Shown in pieces: positions 1 to 8,791 of a stretch of DNA of 64,000 bases (position 1 is its first letter; each line of letters starts with the position of its first letter). A program made the translations under genes and the position numbers. Under the pieces are notes generated by a model. It saw nothing but the letters and a program-made list of their open reading frames with translations. It did no database searches and was not told the DNA's origin. Location of the stretch: NCBI GenBank assembly GCA_034423775.1, contig CP139918.1, positions 1,302,001 through 1,366,000 on the forward strand, read 5' to 3'. The DNA is from Alphaproteobacteria bacterium US3C007 (GTDB taxonomy: Bacteria; Pseudomonadota; Alphaproteobacteria; Rhodobacterales; Rhodobacteraceae).

Positions 1-1
1 A

Positions 2-253
2 AATTATCAATTTCATCATCAGCTTTATCAATTGGCGCAGGCTCCGATTTTGAGCGCTTTAACCGATGGTTTATGGCTGCGCTTCGGGCCGTCATTGCGC
101 ATCGTCTGTGGGCGGCTTGGAACGCTTCACCTCGTGGATCAACATAAAGAAACATTGCTCGCGCTGAAAGCGGGTGATCCGCAGGCGGCCTCGGATGCGA
201 TTTTACAAGATGTTTTGCAGGGGATGGAGCAAATTCGCCTCGGCATTGCGTAA
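2..253 (+). CDS. GntR-family transcriptional regulator, C-terminal FCD domain (5' partial)
   Basis: Only the last 83 residues are present; the reading frame is open from base 2, so the gene begins outside the window. The visible part fits the end of an FCD ligand-binding domain: an FHHQLY segment, then LWLRFGP, then a helix with HKETLLALKAGDPQAA, which is the usual 'H..I..AI..GD...A' end of FadR-subfamily GntR repressors. The histidines in this part commonly help bind a metal or carboxylate ligand. The DNA-binding winged helix is missing from view. The gene lies 104 bp upstream of a co-directional aminotransferase gene and may control it; that link is inferred from position only. Confidence 0.75.
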   Translation, partial: NYQFHHQLYQLAQAPILSALTDGLWLRFGPSLRIVCGRLGTLHLVDQHKETLLALKAGDPQAASDAILQDVLQGMEQIRLGIA

Positions 254-274
254 AGGCCGTGGGTGGTGATTCGA

Positions 275-302
275 TTGACAATAAATAATTTGATCATATT
301 CT
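275..302 (+). promoter_or_regulatory. candidate sigma-70 promoter for the aminotransferase gene
   Basis: A perfect TTGACA at 275-280 is followed after 16 bp by TATTCT (297-302, four of six matches to TATAAT). It sits in the 104-bp spacer between the GntR stop and the aminotransferase start at 358, leaving a leader of about 50 nt. No clear operator repeat was seen around it. Confidence 0.45.
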
Positions 303-357
303 GTGCAAGCGCGCGATATTGCGCGCGCTCTGCCCCCGCAAAATCAAAGGTACCACG

Positions 358-1752
358 ATGAATCAATTGACCAATTATTTGCCCACAGATGAATTGCAGC
401 GGCGCAATGCGGCCCATCATATGCAACCGTTTTCTGCGCAAGATGAGCTGTCGGCCCAAGGCGCGCGGGTGATAACCAGCGCCAAAGGCGTGTATATCAC
501 TGATTCAGATGGCAACCAGTATTTGGATGCAATGGCGGGGTTATGGTGCGTGAATATTGGTTATGGGCGCAGCGAATTGGCCGATGTGGCGGCGCGTCAG
601 ATGCGCGAATTACCCTATTATAACACATTTTTTCAAACCACGCATGTGCCAGTGATCGAACTGTCAGAGCGCTTGGCCCAATTGGCTCCTGACAATTTGA
701 ACCACGTATTTTATGCCGGCTCAGGATCCGAGGCCAATGACACCAATATTCGGATGGTGAGGCAATATTGGGCGCTCAAAGGCCATCCTGAGCGCAAGGT
801 TATCATTAGCCGGAAAAACGCCTATCACGGGTCAAGTCTGGGCAGCGCCTCGCTGGGTGGAATGAGCGCGATGCACGCCCAAGGTGGCATGCCAATTCCC
901 GATATTCATCATATTAACCAGCCCAATTGGTGGTCAGAAGGGGGCGATTTGGACCCGGAAGAATTTGGGTTGGCCCGCGCCCGCGAGCTTGAACAAGCGA
1001 TTTTAGATATTGGTCAAGAGCATGTTGCGGCCTTTATCGGCGAACCGGTGCAAGGCGCAGGTGGGGTGATCGTGCCGCCGCAGAGTTATTGGCCCGAAGT
1101 TCAACGCATCTGCCATAAATATGGCGTCTTGCTGATCGCTGACGAGGTGATCTGCGGCTTTGGGCGCACGGGCAATTGGTTTGGCAGCCAAACCTTGGAT
1201 ATCCAGCCCGATATCATGACCATCGCAAAAGGCCTTAGTTCGGGCTATCAGCCGATTGGGGGCTCAATCGTCAGCGACGAAATTGCCGCTGTTATGGCGA
1301 CTGCGGAATTCACTCATGGCTATACCTATTCCAGCCATCCCGTGGCCGCGGCGGTGGCTTTGGAAAATATCCGGATTCTTGATGAAGAAAACATCGTTAC
1401 GAATGTACGCACGCATACGGCCCCCTATTTAAAAACCCAATGGGAAAGCCTGAGCGATCATCCAATGGTGGGGGAGGCCAAGATTGTTGGGATGATGGGC
1501 TCAATCGCTTTGACGCCGGATAAGCAGAGCCGGGCAAAATTTGAAGCCGATGCGGGAACTGTGGGCTATATCTGCCGCGAGCGCTGCTTTGCCAATAATT
1601 TGGTGATGCGCCATGTCGGCGATCGAATGATTATTTCGCCGCCCTTGATTATTTCCACCGATGAGATTGATATATTGATCAGCCGGGCGCGCAAAGCTTT
1701 GGATGAAACCCATGCGGCGCTGATTGAAAAAGGCCTTTGGAAAGCGGCTTAG
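358..1752 (+). CDS. class III (omega) aminotransferase, SpuC-like
   Basis: A 464-residue PLP-dependent transaminase of the class III family, which moves an amino group from an omega-amine or amino acid to pyruvate or 2-oxoglutarate. Visible landmarks are SGSEAND at 122-128, the PLP-ring Asp in ADEV (D262) and the Schiff-base Lys in TIAKG (K291). Overall it resembles putrescine/taurine/beta-alanine:pyruvate transaminases such as SpuC; the exact amine cannot be read from sequence. ATG 358 is preferred over an upstream TTG at 319 because AAAGG lies 7 nt before it and because family members start here. The preceding GntR gene may be its regulator. A second, clearly different class III aminotransferase lies at 4126-5496. 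Confidence 0.88.
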   Translation: MNQLTNYLPTDELQRRNAAHHMQPFSAQDELSAQGARVITSAKGVYITDSDGNQYLDAMAGLWCVNIGYGRSELADVAARQMRELPYYNTFFQTTHVPVIELSERLAQLAPDNLNHVFYAGSGSEANDTNIRMVRQYWALKGHPERKVIISRKNAYHGSSLGSASLGGMSAMHAQGGMPIPDIHHINQPNWWSEGGDLDPEEFGLARARELEQAILDIGQEHVAAFIGEPVQGAGGVIVPPQSYWPEVQRICHKYGVLLIADEVICGFGRTGNWFGSQTLDIQPDIMTIAKGLSSGYQPIGGSIVSDEIAAVMATAEFTHGYTYSSHPVAAAVALENIRILDEENIVTNVRTHTAPYLKTQWESLSDHPMVGEAKIVGMMGSIALTPDKQSRAKFEADAGTVGYICRERCFANNLVMRHVGDRMIISPPLIISTDEIDILISRARKALDETHAALIEKGLWKAA

Positions 1753-1821
1753 CCGGGCGTTTCTAGGCTGCGGGTCTGATTTCTAAAACGCAGATTTGCC
1801 TGCGAGCTTGCGGGGGGGTGC

Positions 1822-2520
1822 TTAACGCAGCTTGGGCGTATTTTCCGAGTAAAGCGGTGCAATTTCACGCTGGATTTTTTGGAAAATTGCACGCGGGAAA
1901 TCATCATAGCCATCGGCAATTTCCACGAAGGATAGCGGCCCGCGTTGGATATCATTTACATAAAACTCAAGCGGGTCTGGGTGATCTCCGCGGATCACCA
2001 GCCCGTTAATCGTGACGCCCAAGCCAGCAATCAGGCTGGCCATTTGACCCGTGCTTTCGCCTTGATTGGCCCTGCCATCGCCGGAAAGATCGATCACTTT
2101 GCGCTCACATTGCGTGGGGTTTTGGGCAAACATTGAAAACGCGTGGCTCAGGCCCTGCGCGGGGGCAGTAAATTCAAAGCGAAAGGCACGTTTCATCTGA
2201 TCGATCTCAGTTGCAAAGCGCGCGATTGAAGATTTATCTTGCAAATGCCGCCAAGGTAGCATGACGCGTTGTTTGTCTAGACCGCTCCATTGGGTGAGGC
2301 TGACCGCAATCCCCCCGTCCATCCAATTGATCATGTCGATAATTTCGGGATGGCGGAACGCATTGGCCGTGCCGCTGCGCATCAGGTCGAATTCATATTG
2401 ATCCACCGAGCGCGATACATCCATCGCGATCACCAGTTCTATCTCGCAGGCAAGGGCTTGGTGAAACCCAAGAAACAGGCTGCAGATGAAGCTTTTTAAT
2501 GGTGTGAAACGCATCTTCAT
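1822..2520 (-). CDS. secreted DUF1194 / von Willebrand factor A domain protein
   Basis: A 232-residue protein with a probable signal peptide (basic start, hydrophobic stretch, cleavage near ALA-C at about residue 24) followed by a VWA fold. The metal-ion-dependent adhesion site is intact: DVSRS at 34-38 is the DxSxS motif, and DLSGDGRAN further on matches the DUF1194 family. The family is periplasmic or exported and of unknown role. ATG 2520 and ATG 2514 are both possible starts; neither has a strong ribosome-binding site. It is convergent with the aminotransferase gene and lies 28 bp downstream of the next secreted-protein gene, with which it probably shares a transcript. Confidence 0.82.
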   Translation of the reverse strand: MKMRFTPLKSFICSLFLGFHQALACEIELVIAMDVSRSVDQYEFDLMRSGTANAFRHPEIIDMINWMDGGIAVSLTQWSGLDKQRVMLPWRHLQDKSSIARFATEIDQMKRAFRFEFTAPAQGLSHAFSMFAQNPTQCERKVIDLSGDGRANQGESTGQMASLIAGLGVTINGLVIRGDHPDPLEFYVNDIQRGPLSFVEIADGYDDFPRAIFQKIQREIAPLYSENTPKLR

Positions 2521-2548
2521 TCTGGCCTAATCTAACGCAAGAGGTTGG

Positions 2549-3049
2549 TTATTTTAACCCTGTTTGCAGCATATGTTGGCGATATTGTGAACATCCATAG
2601 ATCGCGCCGCACACCTCTACCAATTCCGCAACGGAGGCATCCTTTTGCATCAGTTTCTGGCGCTGTATCACCAGATGCCCCTGTTCATTGGTAAACACCA
2701 TTTCAGGATGAAGGGCTTTAACATCCTGCGCGATAATCCCGAAACTAGGCAGATCGGCCATGCCAAGCGCTTTGGCCTCTGGCGTCCAGCGCCATCTCCG
2801 CACAATCAAGCCATTGCGCAAGATCACCCGATCCACAACATAGCTTACCAGCCGCGCATCTGTGGAATAATCATCCGTGCCGTCAGCCGCATTATCGGTT
2901 TGCAAAGCAGAGCCCTTGGCCTGTGGAATGATCTTGATCGATGATCCGGCTTGCGCGCCCTGCGCTGCGATCTGCCCCGCAATCAGTAGGGCGCTCATCA
3001 CGGCCCGTTTGAAAATAGACCGCACCCTCATCGTGTTCTTTGTTTCCAT
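2549..3049 (-). CDS. small secreted protein with a degenerate S74 (endosialidase-chaperone-like) domain
   Basis: A 166-residue protein. Residues 1-34 look like a signal peptide ending AQA-GSS. Residues about 60-136 resemble the intramolecular chaperone/autoprotease domain of peptidase family S74 found at the end of phage tail fibres: YSTDARLV (61-68) aligns with the S-D-x-R-L-K catalytic motif, LRNGLIVRRWRW (77-88) with the 'L.NGL..Y.F.W' strand, and FGIIAQDVKALHPEMV (103-118) with the 'GFIAQEV....P.+V' motif. The catalytic Lys position is Val, so self-cleavage is doubtful. There is no fibre part. Two Cys (147, 153) near the end could form a disulfide. ATG 3031 is an alternative start. Function unknown. 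Confidence 0.6.
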   Translation of the reverse strand: METKNTMRVRSIFKRAVMSALLIAGQIAAQGAQAGSSIKIIPQAKGSALQTDNAADGTDDYSTDARLVSYVVDRVILRNGLIVRRWRWTPEAKALGMADLPSFGIIAQDVKALHPEMVFTNEQGHLVIQRQKLMQKDASVAELVEVCGAIYGCSQYRQHMLQTGLK

Positions 3050-3143
3050 TTGATGCGCATCACGCTGCTTTCCAATCTGTTATGACATAAATAAACCTTG
3101 GCCATCTTTGTCAAGTTTGGGCTTGGAGGGGCAGGTTTAGGCG

Positions 3144-4037
3144 TTAAAGCGCGCTGTTTTGGGCGTTTCGTTTTGCTTCGGGTTTGGCGCTGACTCGTGC
3201 AAATAGGGCGACCGACGCCAAAATTGTAAGCCCTCCGATCAGTTCGGTGGGGCTCATCGCTTCGCCCAAGAAAATCCACGGCCAGACGGGGCCTAGAACG
3301 CTTTCGATCAAAACCAAAAGGCTGACTTCGGCGGCCGGAACATAGCTGGCCCCCCATGTAACGAAGGCAATGCCGATGCCGATACCAAAAGCGCCCATGA
3401 TCAAAATGATGGCTAAATCCTGCGGTAATACAGCAAAACTTGCCCCTGAAAAAAGGGTTGCGCCCGCGCCGATCAGCGCGCAGATCGCGCCACCGGTAAA
3501 GGTTCCACCCAGCACATCTTGTTTGCCGCTTTTGCGCGCCAGAACCAACATTAAGGCAAAACAGGCGGCGGAAATTAAGGCCATCACATTGCCAAAGCTT
3601 TGGCCAAGCTGGACCCCTTCGCGCACCATAAGATATACCCCGCAGGAGGCAAAAATCATCGCAACCCAGGTAATATTCTGCGGCTTTTCATTGATCCAAA
3701 CCCAGCCGATTACCGCCGCCATAAAGGGCGCGGCCGAAAGGATAAACAGAGTTGAGGCAACGGTGGTATAAAGCATGGCGAAGACATAGCAGGTAAAAGC
3801 CAGTGCCAGCGCCGAGCCCATTTTGAAATCTGCTTGATCCAAGCGCTGTAAAAACTGGACCGGTCCAATGCGGCGGCGCAAACAGCTGACAAGGCCCACG
3901 ATTGCGCAGAGGCTCAGCGAGCGGTAAAATAAGATCTGAAAGCCATTCGCATCGGTGAGAAGGCGCATGTAAAGCCCCACAAAGCTCATAAATGTGCCCC
4001 CAAGAAGGATCAGCATTACCGCGTTTTTCTTGCTCAT
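3144..4037 (-). CDS. DMT-superfamily (EamA) transporter
   Basis: A 297-residue inner-membrane protein with about ten hydrophobic helices in two EamA repeats; the helix GVYLMVREG followed by a second hydrophobic half is typical. Family members mostly export small metabolites such as amino acids. The gene follows the ectoine aminotransferase on the same strand, but an intrinsic terminator (4101-4133) lies between, so it probably has its own promoter or lives on read-through. The substrate cannot be told. Confidence 0.85.
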   Translation of the reverse strand: MSKKNAVMLILLGGTFMSFVGLYMRLLTDANGFQILFYRSLSLCAIVGLVSCLRRRIGPVQFLQRLDQADFKMGSALALAFTCYVFAMLYTTVASTLFILSAAPFMAAVIGWVWINEKPQNITWVAMIFASCGVYLMVREGVQLGQSFGNVMALISAACFALMLVLARKSGKQDVLGGTFTGGAICALIGAGATLFSGASFAVLPQDLAIILIMGAFGIGIGIAFVTWGASYVPAAEVSLLVLIESVLGPVWPWIFLGEAMSPTELIGGLTILASVALFARVSAKPEAKRNAQNSAL

Positions 4038-4100
4038 TCGAACCTCTTGAATTGGGGCTGCTTAGATATGCCCCAGATATTATTGCCTGCTCTAATACTG

Positions 4101-4133
4101 AAAAATTGGGGAAACAAAAAATGTTTTACCCCA
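4101..4133 (-). terminator. intrinsic terminator after the ectoine catabolic operon
   Basis: Read on the minus strand, TGGGG (4133-4129) and AAAC (4126-4123 side) pair with GTTT and CCCCA (4115-4107), leaving a 2-nt bulge and a T-rich loop; a run of five T (plus-strand A 4101-4105) follows. The stem overlaps the aminotransferase stop codon at 4126-4128. Confidence 0.7.
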
Positions 4134-5496
4134 GTACCTCAATGATCGCATCGCGCAATTTGGCGATGATTTCATCAGCTTCGCTTTGCGTTAGGCAGAA
4201 AGGCGGCGCAAATCCTAAGATATCGCCTTCGGGCATCGCGCGGCTAATCACACCGCGGTTGAGCAAAGCCGCGTTTACTTTTGCGCCAATCATCGCGCTG
4301 GGTTCAAAGAACACCCGATCGTTGCGATCTGCCACCAATTCAACCGCGCCCAGTAATCCTTCCCCGCGAATATCTCCAACATGTTTGTGCGCCCCAAGCG
4401 CATCGCGCAAGCCGGCGGTAAAATAGCGCCCCATTGAGCGGACATTTTCGATTAAGTTTAAATCATCCAGTAAGCTTAGATTCGCCACGCCGGCGGCCGC
4501 ACCAATTGGATGCGCCGAATAGGTCCACCCATGTCCAAAGGGGCCAAATTCATCCGTGCCTTGTTCTAACACGCGCCACATGCGATCGCTGACGATTGAG
4601 CCTGATAAGGGCGCATAAGCCGAGGTTAGGCCTTTGGCAATCGTGATCAAATCGGGTTTTAGCTCATAATGCTCGCTGCCAAACATGCTGCCCAAGCGGC
4701 CAAAGCCAGTGACCACTTCATCGGCAATCAGCAAAATATCATGCTTTTTCAAAACCGCTTGAATGGCGGCCCAATAGCCTTTTGGCGGCGGCACAAGCCC
4801 CCCTGTGCCCAAGGCCGGTTCACCAATGAAGGCGGCAATCGTATCCGCGCCCTCTGTTTCAATCATCGCCTCCAGATCCGCCACGCATTTTGCCACGAAG
4901 CCTTCTTCGCTTTGGGTTAGATCATCGCGGCGGTAATAATAAGGCGCGGTGGTGTGCAGGATCCGATCTAAGGGTAGATCAAATTTTTCATGAAATATTT
5001 TCAACCCGGTTAAAGATCCATTCACCAAGCCCGAGCCGTGATACCCCCGCCAGCGTGAGATGATCTTTTTCTTTTCAGGGCGCCCCAGAATATTGTTGTA
5101 ATACCAAACCAGCTTCACATTCGTGGTATTGGCATCCGACCCCCCCAACCCAAAATAGACTTTGGACATGTGTTCGGGCGCGCGCTCTAGCACCATTTTT
5201 GACAGGGTGATTGAGGCTTCGGTGCCATGGCCGACATAGGCGTGATAATAGGCCAATTCATGCGCTTGTTTTGAAATCGCTTCGGCGATTTCTGATCGGC
5301 CATAGCCGACATTCACGCAGTAAAGACCGGCAAATGCATCCAGCAGGCGGTTGCCATCACGATCTGTGATGTGGCAACCCGACGCTGTTTTGATCACGCG
5401 CTGGGCTAAATTACCGCGGGAAAACTCTGCCAGATGGGTGGAGGGATGAAAGAAGTTTTCGCGATCCCAGCTTTCCAATTGGTCATTTTTCAACAT
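4126..5496 (-). CDS. class III aminotransferase, probable DoeD/Atf of ectoine catabolism
   Basis: A 456-residue PLP enzyme. Landmarks are GGSDANTTN (118-126), ADEV with the PLP-ring Asp (D259) and TIAKG with the Schiff-base Lys (K288). In known ectoine degradation a class III transaminase (DoeD/Atf) converts 2,4-diaminobutyrate to aspartate semialdehyde. The gene is the last of the eutABC-doeA-doeB run, 81 bp after doeB, which supports that role by context; substrate choice is not proven from sequence. AAGGA precedes ATG 5496. The succinate-semialdehyde-type dehydrogenase (DoeC/Ssd) that normally completes the path to aspartate is not in the window. Confidence 0.85.
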   Translation of the reverse strand: MLKNDQLESWDRENFFHPSTHLAEFSRGNLAQRVIKTASGCHITDRDGNRLLDAFAGLYCVNVGYGRSEIAEAISKQAHELAYYHAYVGHGTEASITLSKMVLERAPEHMSKVYFGLGGSDANTTNVKLVWYYNNILGRPEKKKIISRWRGYHGSGLVNGSLTGLKIFHEKFDLPLDRILHTTAPYYYRRDDLTQSEEGFVAKCVADLEAMIETEGADTIAAFIGEPALGTGGLVPPPKGYWAAIQAVLKKHDILLIADEVVTGFGRLGSMFGSEHYELKPDLITIAKGLTSAYAPLSGSIVSDRMWRVLEQGTDEFGPFGHGWTYSAHPIGAAAGVANLSLLDDLNLIENVRSMGRYFTAGLRDALGAHKHVGDIRGEGLLGAVELVADRNDRVFFEPSAMIGAKVNAALLNRGVISRAMPEGDILGFAPPFCLTQSEADEIIAKLRDAIIEVLG

Positions 5497-5577
5497 GTTT
5501 TATCCTTACAAATGCCCTGTATAATCGTCCTGTGTTTCCGGGGTGGGTGCGCGATGGGTTTGGGCTGTGCAATCTGC

Positions 5578-6594
5578 TTAAGTTGGATCAGGCAAATCCA
5601 CGTCGCCGATTATTTCTGCGATCACAGTGGCGCAATCGCCCATGGCGATCAAGCCAGGGAAATGCCGTCCAACCAGAATACCAGAGCGGCGTGCATAGCA
5701 ATGTTCGGGCGCGCGTCCGGTATGATCTTTGGGCCAGATACGGGCGGTGATATCTCCTTTTTCCACAGGATCCCCCAAATCGACCATTGGTTCAAACAGG
5801 CCCTCGCCTGCAGCAAAGGTAAAGCAATCGCCATCGGGCATATCGATTTCAACAGAAGGTTCTAACGCTAAGGGTGCGTTCAGTATTTCAGCATGGATAA
5901 GCAGATTGCGCAGGCCTTTTTTTGCAATGGCAATCGATTTAGCAGTGGCGGATCCGCCGCCGCCCAGCTCGGTTGACACAAAGATCTTTCCCATATCTTC
6001 TGCGGCTGTGTCATACAGGCCCGTCTTGTCAATTTCGAGCTGCATCATTGAAAATGGCGCATTAAAGGCATTGCGCGCCGCCACGCAAGCGGCTTGCTGG
6101 GCCGGGTTTTCCAAAATATGGGCTGCCGCAAAGGGAAGAAAATCCAGCGTGCGCCCACCGGAATGAAAATCTAGCACAACATCTGCCATGGGCAGTAAAT
6201 AGCGTTGAAAGTAATCTGCGATTTTCTCGGTGATACTGCCATCTGGGCGCCCGGGAAACAGCCGGTTCAGGTTGCCTTGGTCGATAGGAGAGGTGCGGGT
6301 GCCAGCTTTAAACGCTGGAAAGTTAAACGCTGGCACGATAATCACGCGGCCCGTGATCGCGCTTTCGTCTAGCGTTAAAGCCAGCTCCTGCAGCGCAACG
6401 GGGCCTTCATATTCATCGCCGTGATTGGCCCCGGTGATCAGCGCCGTGGGTCCGACGCCGTTGCGGATCACGGTGATGGGGATCATAATCTTTCCCCAAG
6501 CGCTGAAATCATGGCTATGGGGCAGCGTGAGATGGCCATGTTGCACGCCCTCTGCGTCAAAGGAAACGCTGGCGCTTATCGGAGAGGCTCTCAT
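5578..6594 (-). CDS. doeB: N-alpha-acetyl-L-2,4-diaminobutyrate deacetylase (DoeB/EutE)
   Basis: A 338-residue zinc carboxypeptidase-like enzyme of the succinylglutamate desuccinylase/aspartoacylase family. It removes the acetyl group from N-alpha-acetyl-2,4-diaminobutyrate made by the ectoine hydrolase. Zinc ligands are visible as H58 and E61 in ANHGDE and H144 in DFHSGG; ELGGGG further on is characteristic of the DoeB subgroup. ATG 6594 follows AAAGGA, and only 3 bp separate it from the doeA stop, so the two are translationally coupled. The hydrolase and deacetylase are reported to form a complex in other bacteria. Confidence 0.9.
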   Translation of the reverse strand: MRASPISASVSFDAEGVQHGHLTLPHSHDFSAWGKIMIPITVIRNGVGPTALITGANHGDEYEGPVALQELALTLDESAITGRVIIVPAFNFPAFKAGTRTSPIDQGNLNRLFPGRPDGSITEKIADYFQRYLLPMADVVLDFHSGGRTLDFLPFAAAHILENPAQQAACVAARNAFNAPFSMMQLEIDKTGLYDTAAEDMGKIFVSTELGGGGSATAKSIAIAKKGLRNLLIHAEILNAPLALEPSVEIDMPDGDCFTFAAGEGLFEPMVDLGDPVEKGDITARIWPKDHTGRAPEHCYARRSGILVGRHFPGLIAMGDCATVIAEIIGDVDLPDPT

Positions 6595-6597
6595 ATC

Positions 6598-7785
6598 TTA
6601 TTCCTTTACGAACAATTCACGGGGTACATCCGCCAAGCACTCATAGCCGGTCTGTGTGATGCGGATACTTTCGGTGATCTCAAAGCCCCAATCCTGCATC
6701 CACAGCCCAGTCATGAAATGGAAGGTCATATTTTCCTGCAGCACGGTTTTGTCCCCGGGGCGTAAAGACATGGTGCGCTCTCCCCAATCGGGGGGGTAGC
6801 TGGCACCGATGGAATAACCGGTACGGTTGTCTTTTTCGATGCCATATTTTTTCAAAACACCAAAAAATGCAGTGGCAATATCTTCACAAAGATTGCCGGC
6901 GCGCGCCTGTTCAAGCCCCGCGTCCATGCCTTCCAAAACGGCTTTCTCAGCGTTCAGAAACGTATCGGTTGGTTTGCCTAGAAACATCGTGCGCGAAAGC
7001 GGGCAGTGATAGCGATGCACAACACCGGCAATCTCGAAAAATGTGCCTTCGCCGCGTTTCAAGGGCTGATCATCCCATGTGAGATGCGGCGCGGCGGCAT
7101 CCGGCCCCGAGGGCAATAAAGGCACCAGAGCGGGATAATCGCCACCCGTGCCAATATCGGCATCATAGCGCAAAGCGGCATCGTAAATCTCGGCCACAAG
7201 ATCGCATTTGCGCATTCCAACCTCTGCGCGTTGCCGGATCCGCTCATGCATCCGGCCAACGATTTTGCCGGCTTGTCGCATATAGGCCAGCTCGGCCTCT
7301 GATTTGACCGCACGCTGCCAATTCACCAGCGCTGTTGCATCTTGGAATTTACTATTTGGCAAATGTCTCTGAAGCGCTTGGTAGGCGGCGGCTGAAAACC
7401 AATAATTGTCCATTTCAACGCCAATACGCGCGCCATCTAGCCCTAGGGTGGTTATTTGCGCGGCAAGATAATCCATCGGGTGACGCTCGGTGGATTGCAC
7501 ATAGTGATCCGGATAGCCGATAATATTGCTCTCGGGCATGAACACTGTGCGCAAAGCGCCGCGGCCATCTTGTGCGCGGCCAAACCAAATCGGATCGCCA
7601 TGCAAGCCTAAAACCACGCATTGATGCACGTAAAATGACCAGCCATCATAGCCTGTCAGCCAGTTCATGTTGCTGGGGTCCGAAAGGATCAGCAAAGAGA
7701 GGCCACGCAGCTCCATTTCCTGCCGGGTGATTTTGATGCGCTGTTCAAATTCGGCGCGGCTAAAATGTAAAACCGGGGCGATCAT
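6598..7785 (-). CDS. doeA: ectoine hydrolase (DoeA/EutD), M24-family fold
   Basis: A 395-residue protein with a creatinase-like N-terminal domain (about 1-150) and an M24 'pita-bread' catalytic domain. The match to ectoine hydrolases is clear: NWLTGYDGWSFYVHQ near residue 41, GASYPPDWGER and MTFHFMTGLWMQDWG in the C-terminal half. It opens the ectoine ring to give acetylated diaminobutyrate. ATG 7785 is chosen over more upstream codons because AGGAG lies 8 nt before it and the homologous N-terminus starts at MIAPVLHF. It starts 4 bp after the eutC stop. Confidence 0.9.
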   Translation of the reverse strand: MIAPVLHFSRAEFEQRIKITRQEMELRGLSLLILSDPSNMNWLTGYDGWSFYVHQCVVLGLHGDPIWFGRAQDGRGALRTVFMPESNIIGYPDHYVQSTERHPMDYLAAQITTLGLDGARIGVEMDNYWFSAAAYQALQRHLPNSKFQDATALVNWQRAVKSEAELAYMRQAGKIVGRMHERIRQRAEVGMRKCDLVAEIYDAALRYDADIGTGGDYPALVPLLPSGPDAAAPHLTWDDQPLKRGEGTFFEIAGVVHRYHCPLSRTMFLGKPTDTFLNAEKAVLEGMDAGLEQARAGNLCEDIATAFFGVLKKYGIEKDNRTGYSIGASYPPDWGERTMSLRPGDKTVLQENMTFHFMTGLWMQDWGFEITESIRITQTGYECLADVPRELFVKE

Positions 7786-7789
7786 TGGT

Positions 7790-8782
7790 TCAACTCCTAA
7801 AAACGGATCCCTGCTTGAGTTCTTGGGCGCGTTGGCGCGCAAAAGCAGCGATTACTGTATCTTGAAGCCCGGTGCCGGTAAGATCGGCAATTGAAATTTG
7901 TTCTGCGGATTGCCGGCCGGGGGCTTTACCGGCAATGATATCACCCAGTTCGGGAAAGATTTCGGTATCTGCGACATGATTTGCCGCAATTGCACTGCGC
8001 AATTCACCCAATTTGCTGGTTTGTGATTGTCGATCCGGCACATACAGATCCGCGCGCGCCAAACAGGCCGGCTCTAATTCACATTTATGATCCTGATCTG
8101 AGCCCATGGCCGTAATATGTTGGCCCGGTTGCAGCCAATTGGCTTGGATGAGCGGTGACGCGGATGGGGTTGTGGTGACGATAATATCAGCCCCTTGCAC
8201 TGCATGTTTGGCCGTTTCTGCAACCGTAATAGGGATATTTAACTCCAAGCTCAGGCTTTTGGCGCAGGCGGCTGCTTTTGCGGTATCGCGGGCCCAGATT
8301 TTAGCCTGCTGGATCTCGCGCACCAAGCATAGGGCTTTCAGCTGCAGCTTGGCTTGCGTGCCCGCGCCGATGATACAGGCGGTTTCTGATTCTGGGCGCG
8401 CTAAACAGTTTGCGGCCACGGCGCCCGCTGCTGCGGTGCGGATATCGGTGAGATACCCGTTGTCTAAAAGCAGCGCTTCCAGCATGCCGGTCTTTGCGCT
8501 GAACACCACCATCAACCCTGAGGTGCTGGGAAGGCCCAAGCTGGGATTGTCAAAAAACCCAGGTGACATTTTGATCGCGAATGAAGGAATGCCGGGCACA
8601 TAAGCGGTTTTCACATCGACTTCGCCATTATGCGCGGCAATCGCCATTGACAGGATTGGCGGCATTACAACCTGCCCACCCGCCAACGCTTTAAAACCCT
8701 GTTCCACGCAGTTGATCGCTGCCAGATCCAGCGGCACTAATCTGCGCAATTCATCTTGGGTTAACAACGTGACTTCCGGCAT
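7790..8782 (-). CDS. eutC: ectoine utilization protein EutC (ornithine cyclodeaminase family)
   Basis: A 330-residue member of the ornithine cyclodeaminase/mu-crystallin family. A Rossmann NAD(P)-binding motif, IIGAGTQAK, lies at 137-145 after TDIRTAAAGA, the family hallmark. In hydroxyectoine users EutA, EutB and EutC are thought to turn hydroxyectoine into ectoine before ring opening; the detailed chemistry is from other organisms. TAGGAG precedes ATG 8782. It lies between eutB (9 bp) and doeA (4 bp) in one tight operon. Confidence 0.88.
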   Translation of the reverse strand: MPEVTLLTQDELRRLVPLDLAAINCVEQGFKALAGGQVVMPPILSMAIAAHNGEVDVKTAYVPGIPSFAIKMSPGFFDNPSLGLPSTSGLMVVFSAKTGMLEALLLDNGYLTDIRTAAAGAVAANCLARPESETACIIGAGTQAKLQLKALCLVREIQQAKIWARDTAKAAACAKSLSLELNIPITVAETAKHAVQGADIIVTTTPSASPLIQANWLQPGQHITAMGSDQDHKCELEPACLARADLYVPDRQSQTSKLGELRSAIAANHVADTEIFPELGDIIAGKAPGRQSAEQISIADLTGTGLQDTVIAAFARQRAQELKQGSVFRS

Positions 8783-8791
8783 AGAATGCTC

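Noticed and set aside
3028..3357. Minus-strand frame overlapping the DMT transporter end and its downstream spacer
   Set aside because: Arg/Pro-rich shadow of the DMT gene with no signature; the transporter frame is clear.
5434..5865. Plus-strand open frame of about 140 residues across the doeB end and the aminotransferase start
   Set aside because: It runs antisense to two confident genes, has no domain similarity and no good start site; an opposite-strand shadow.
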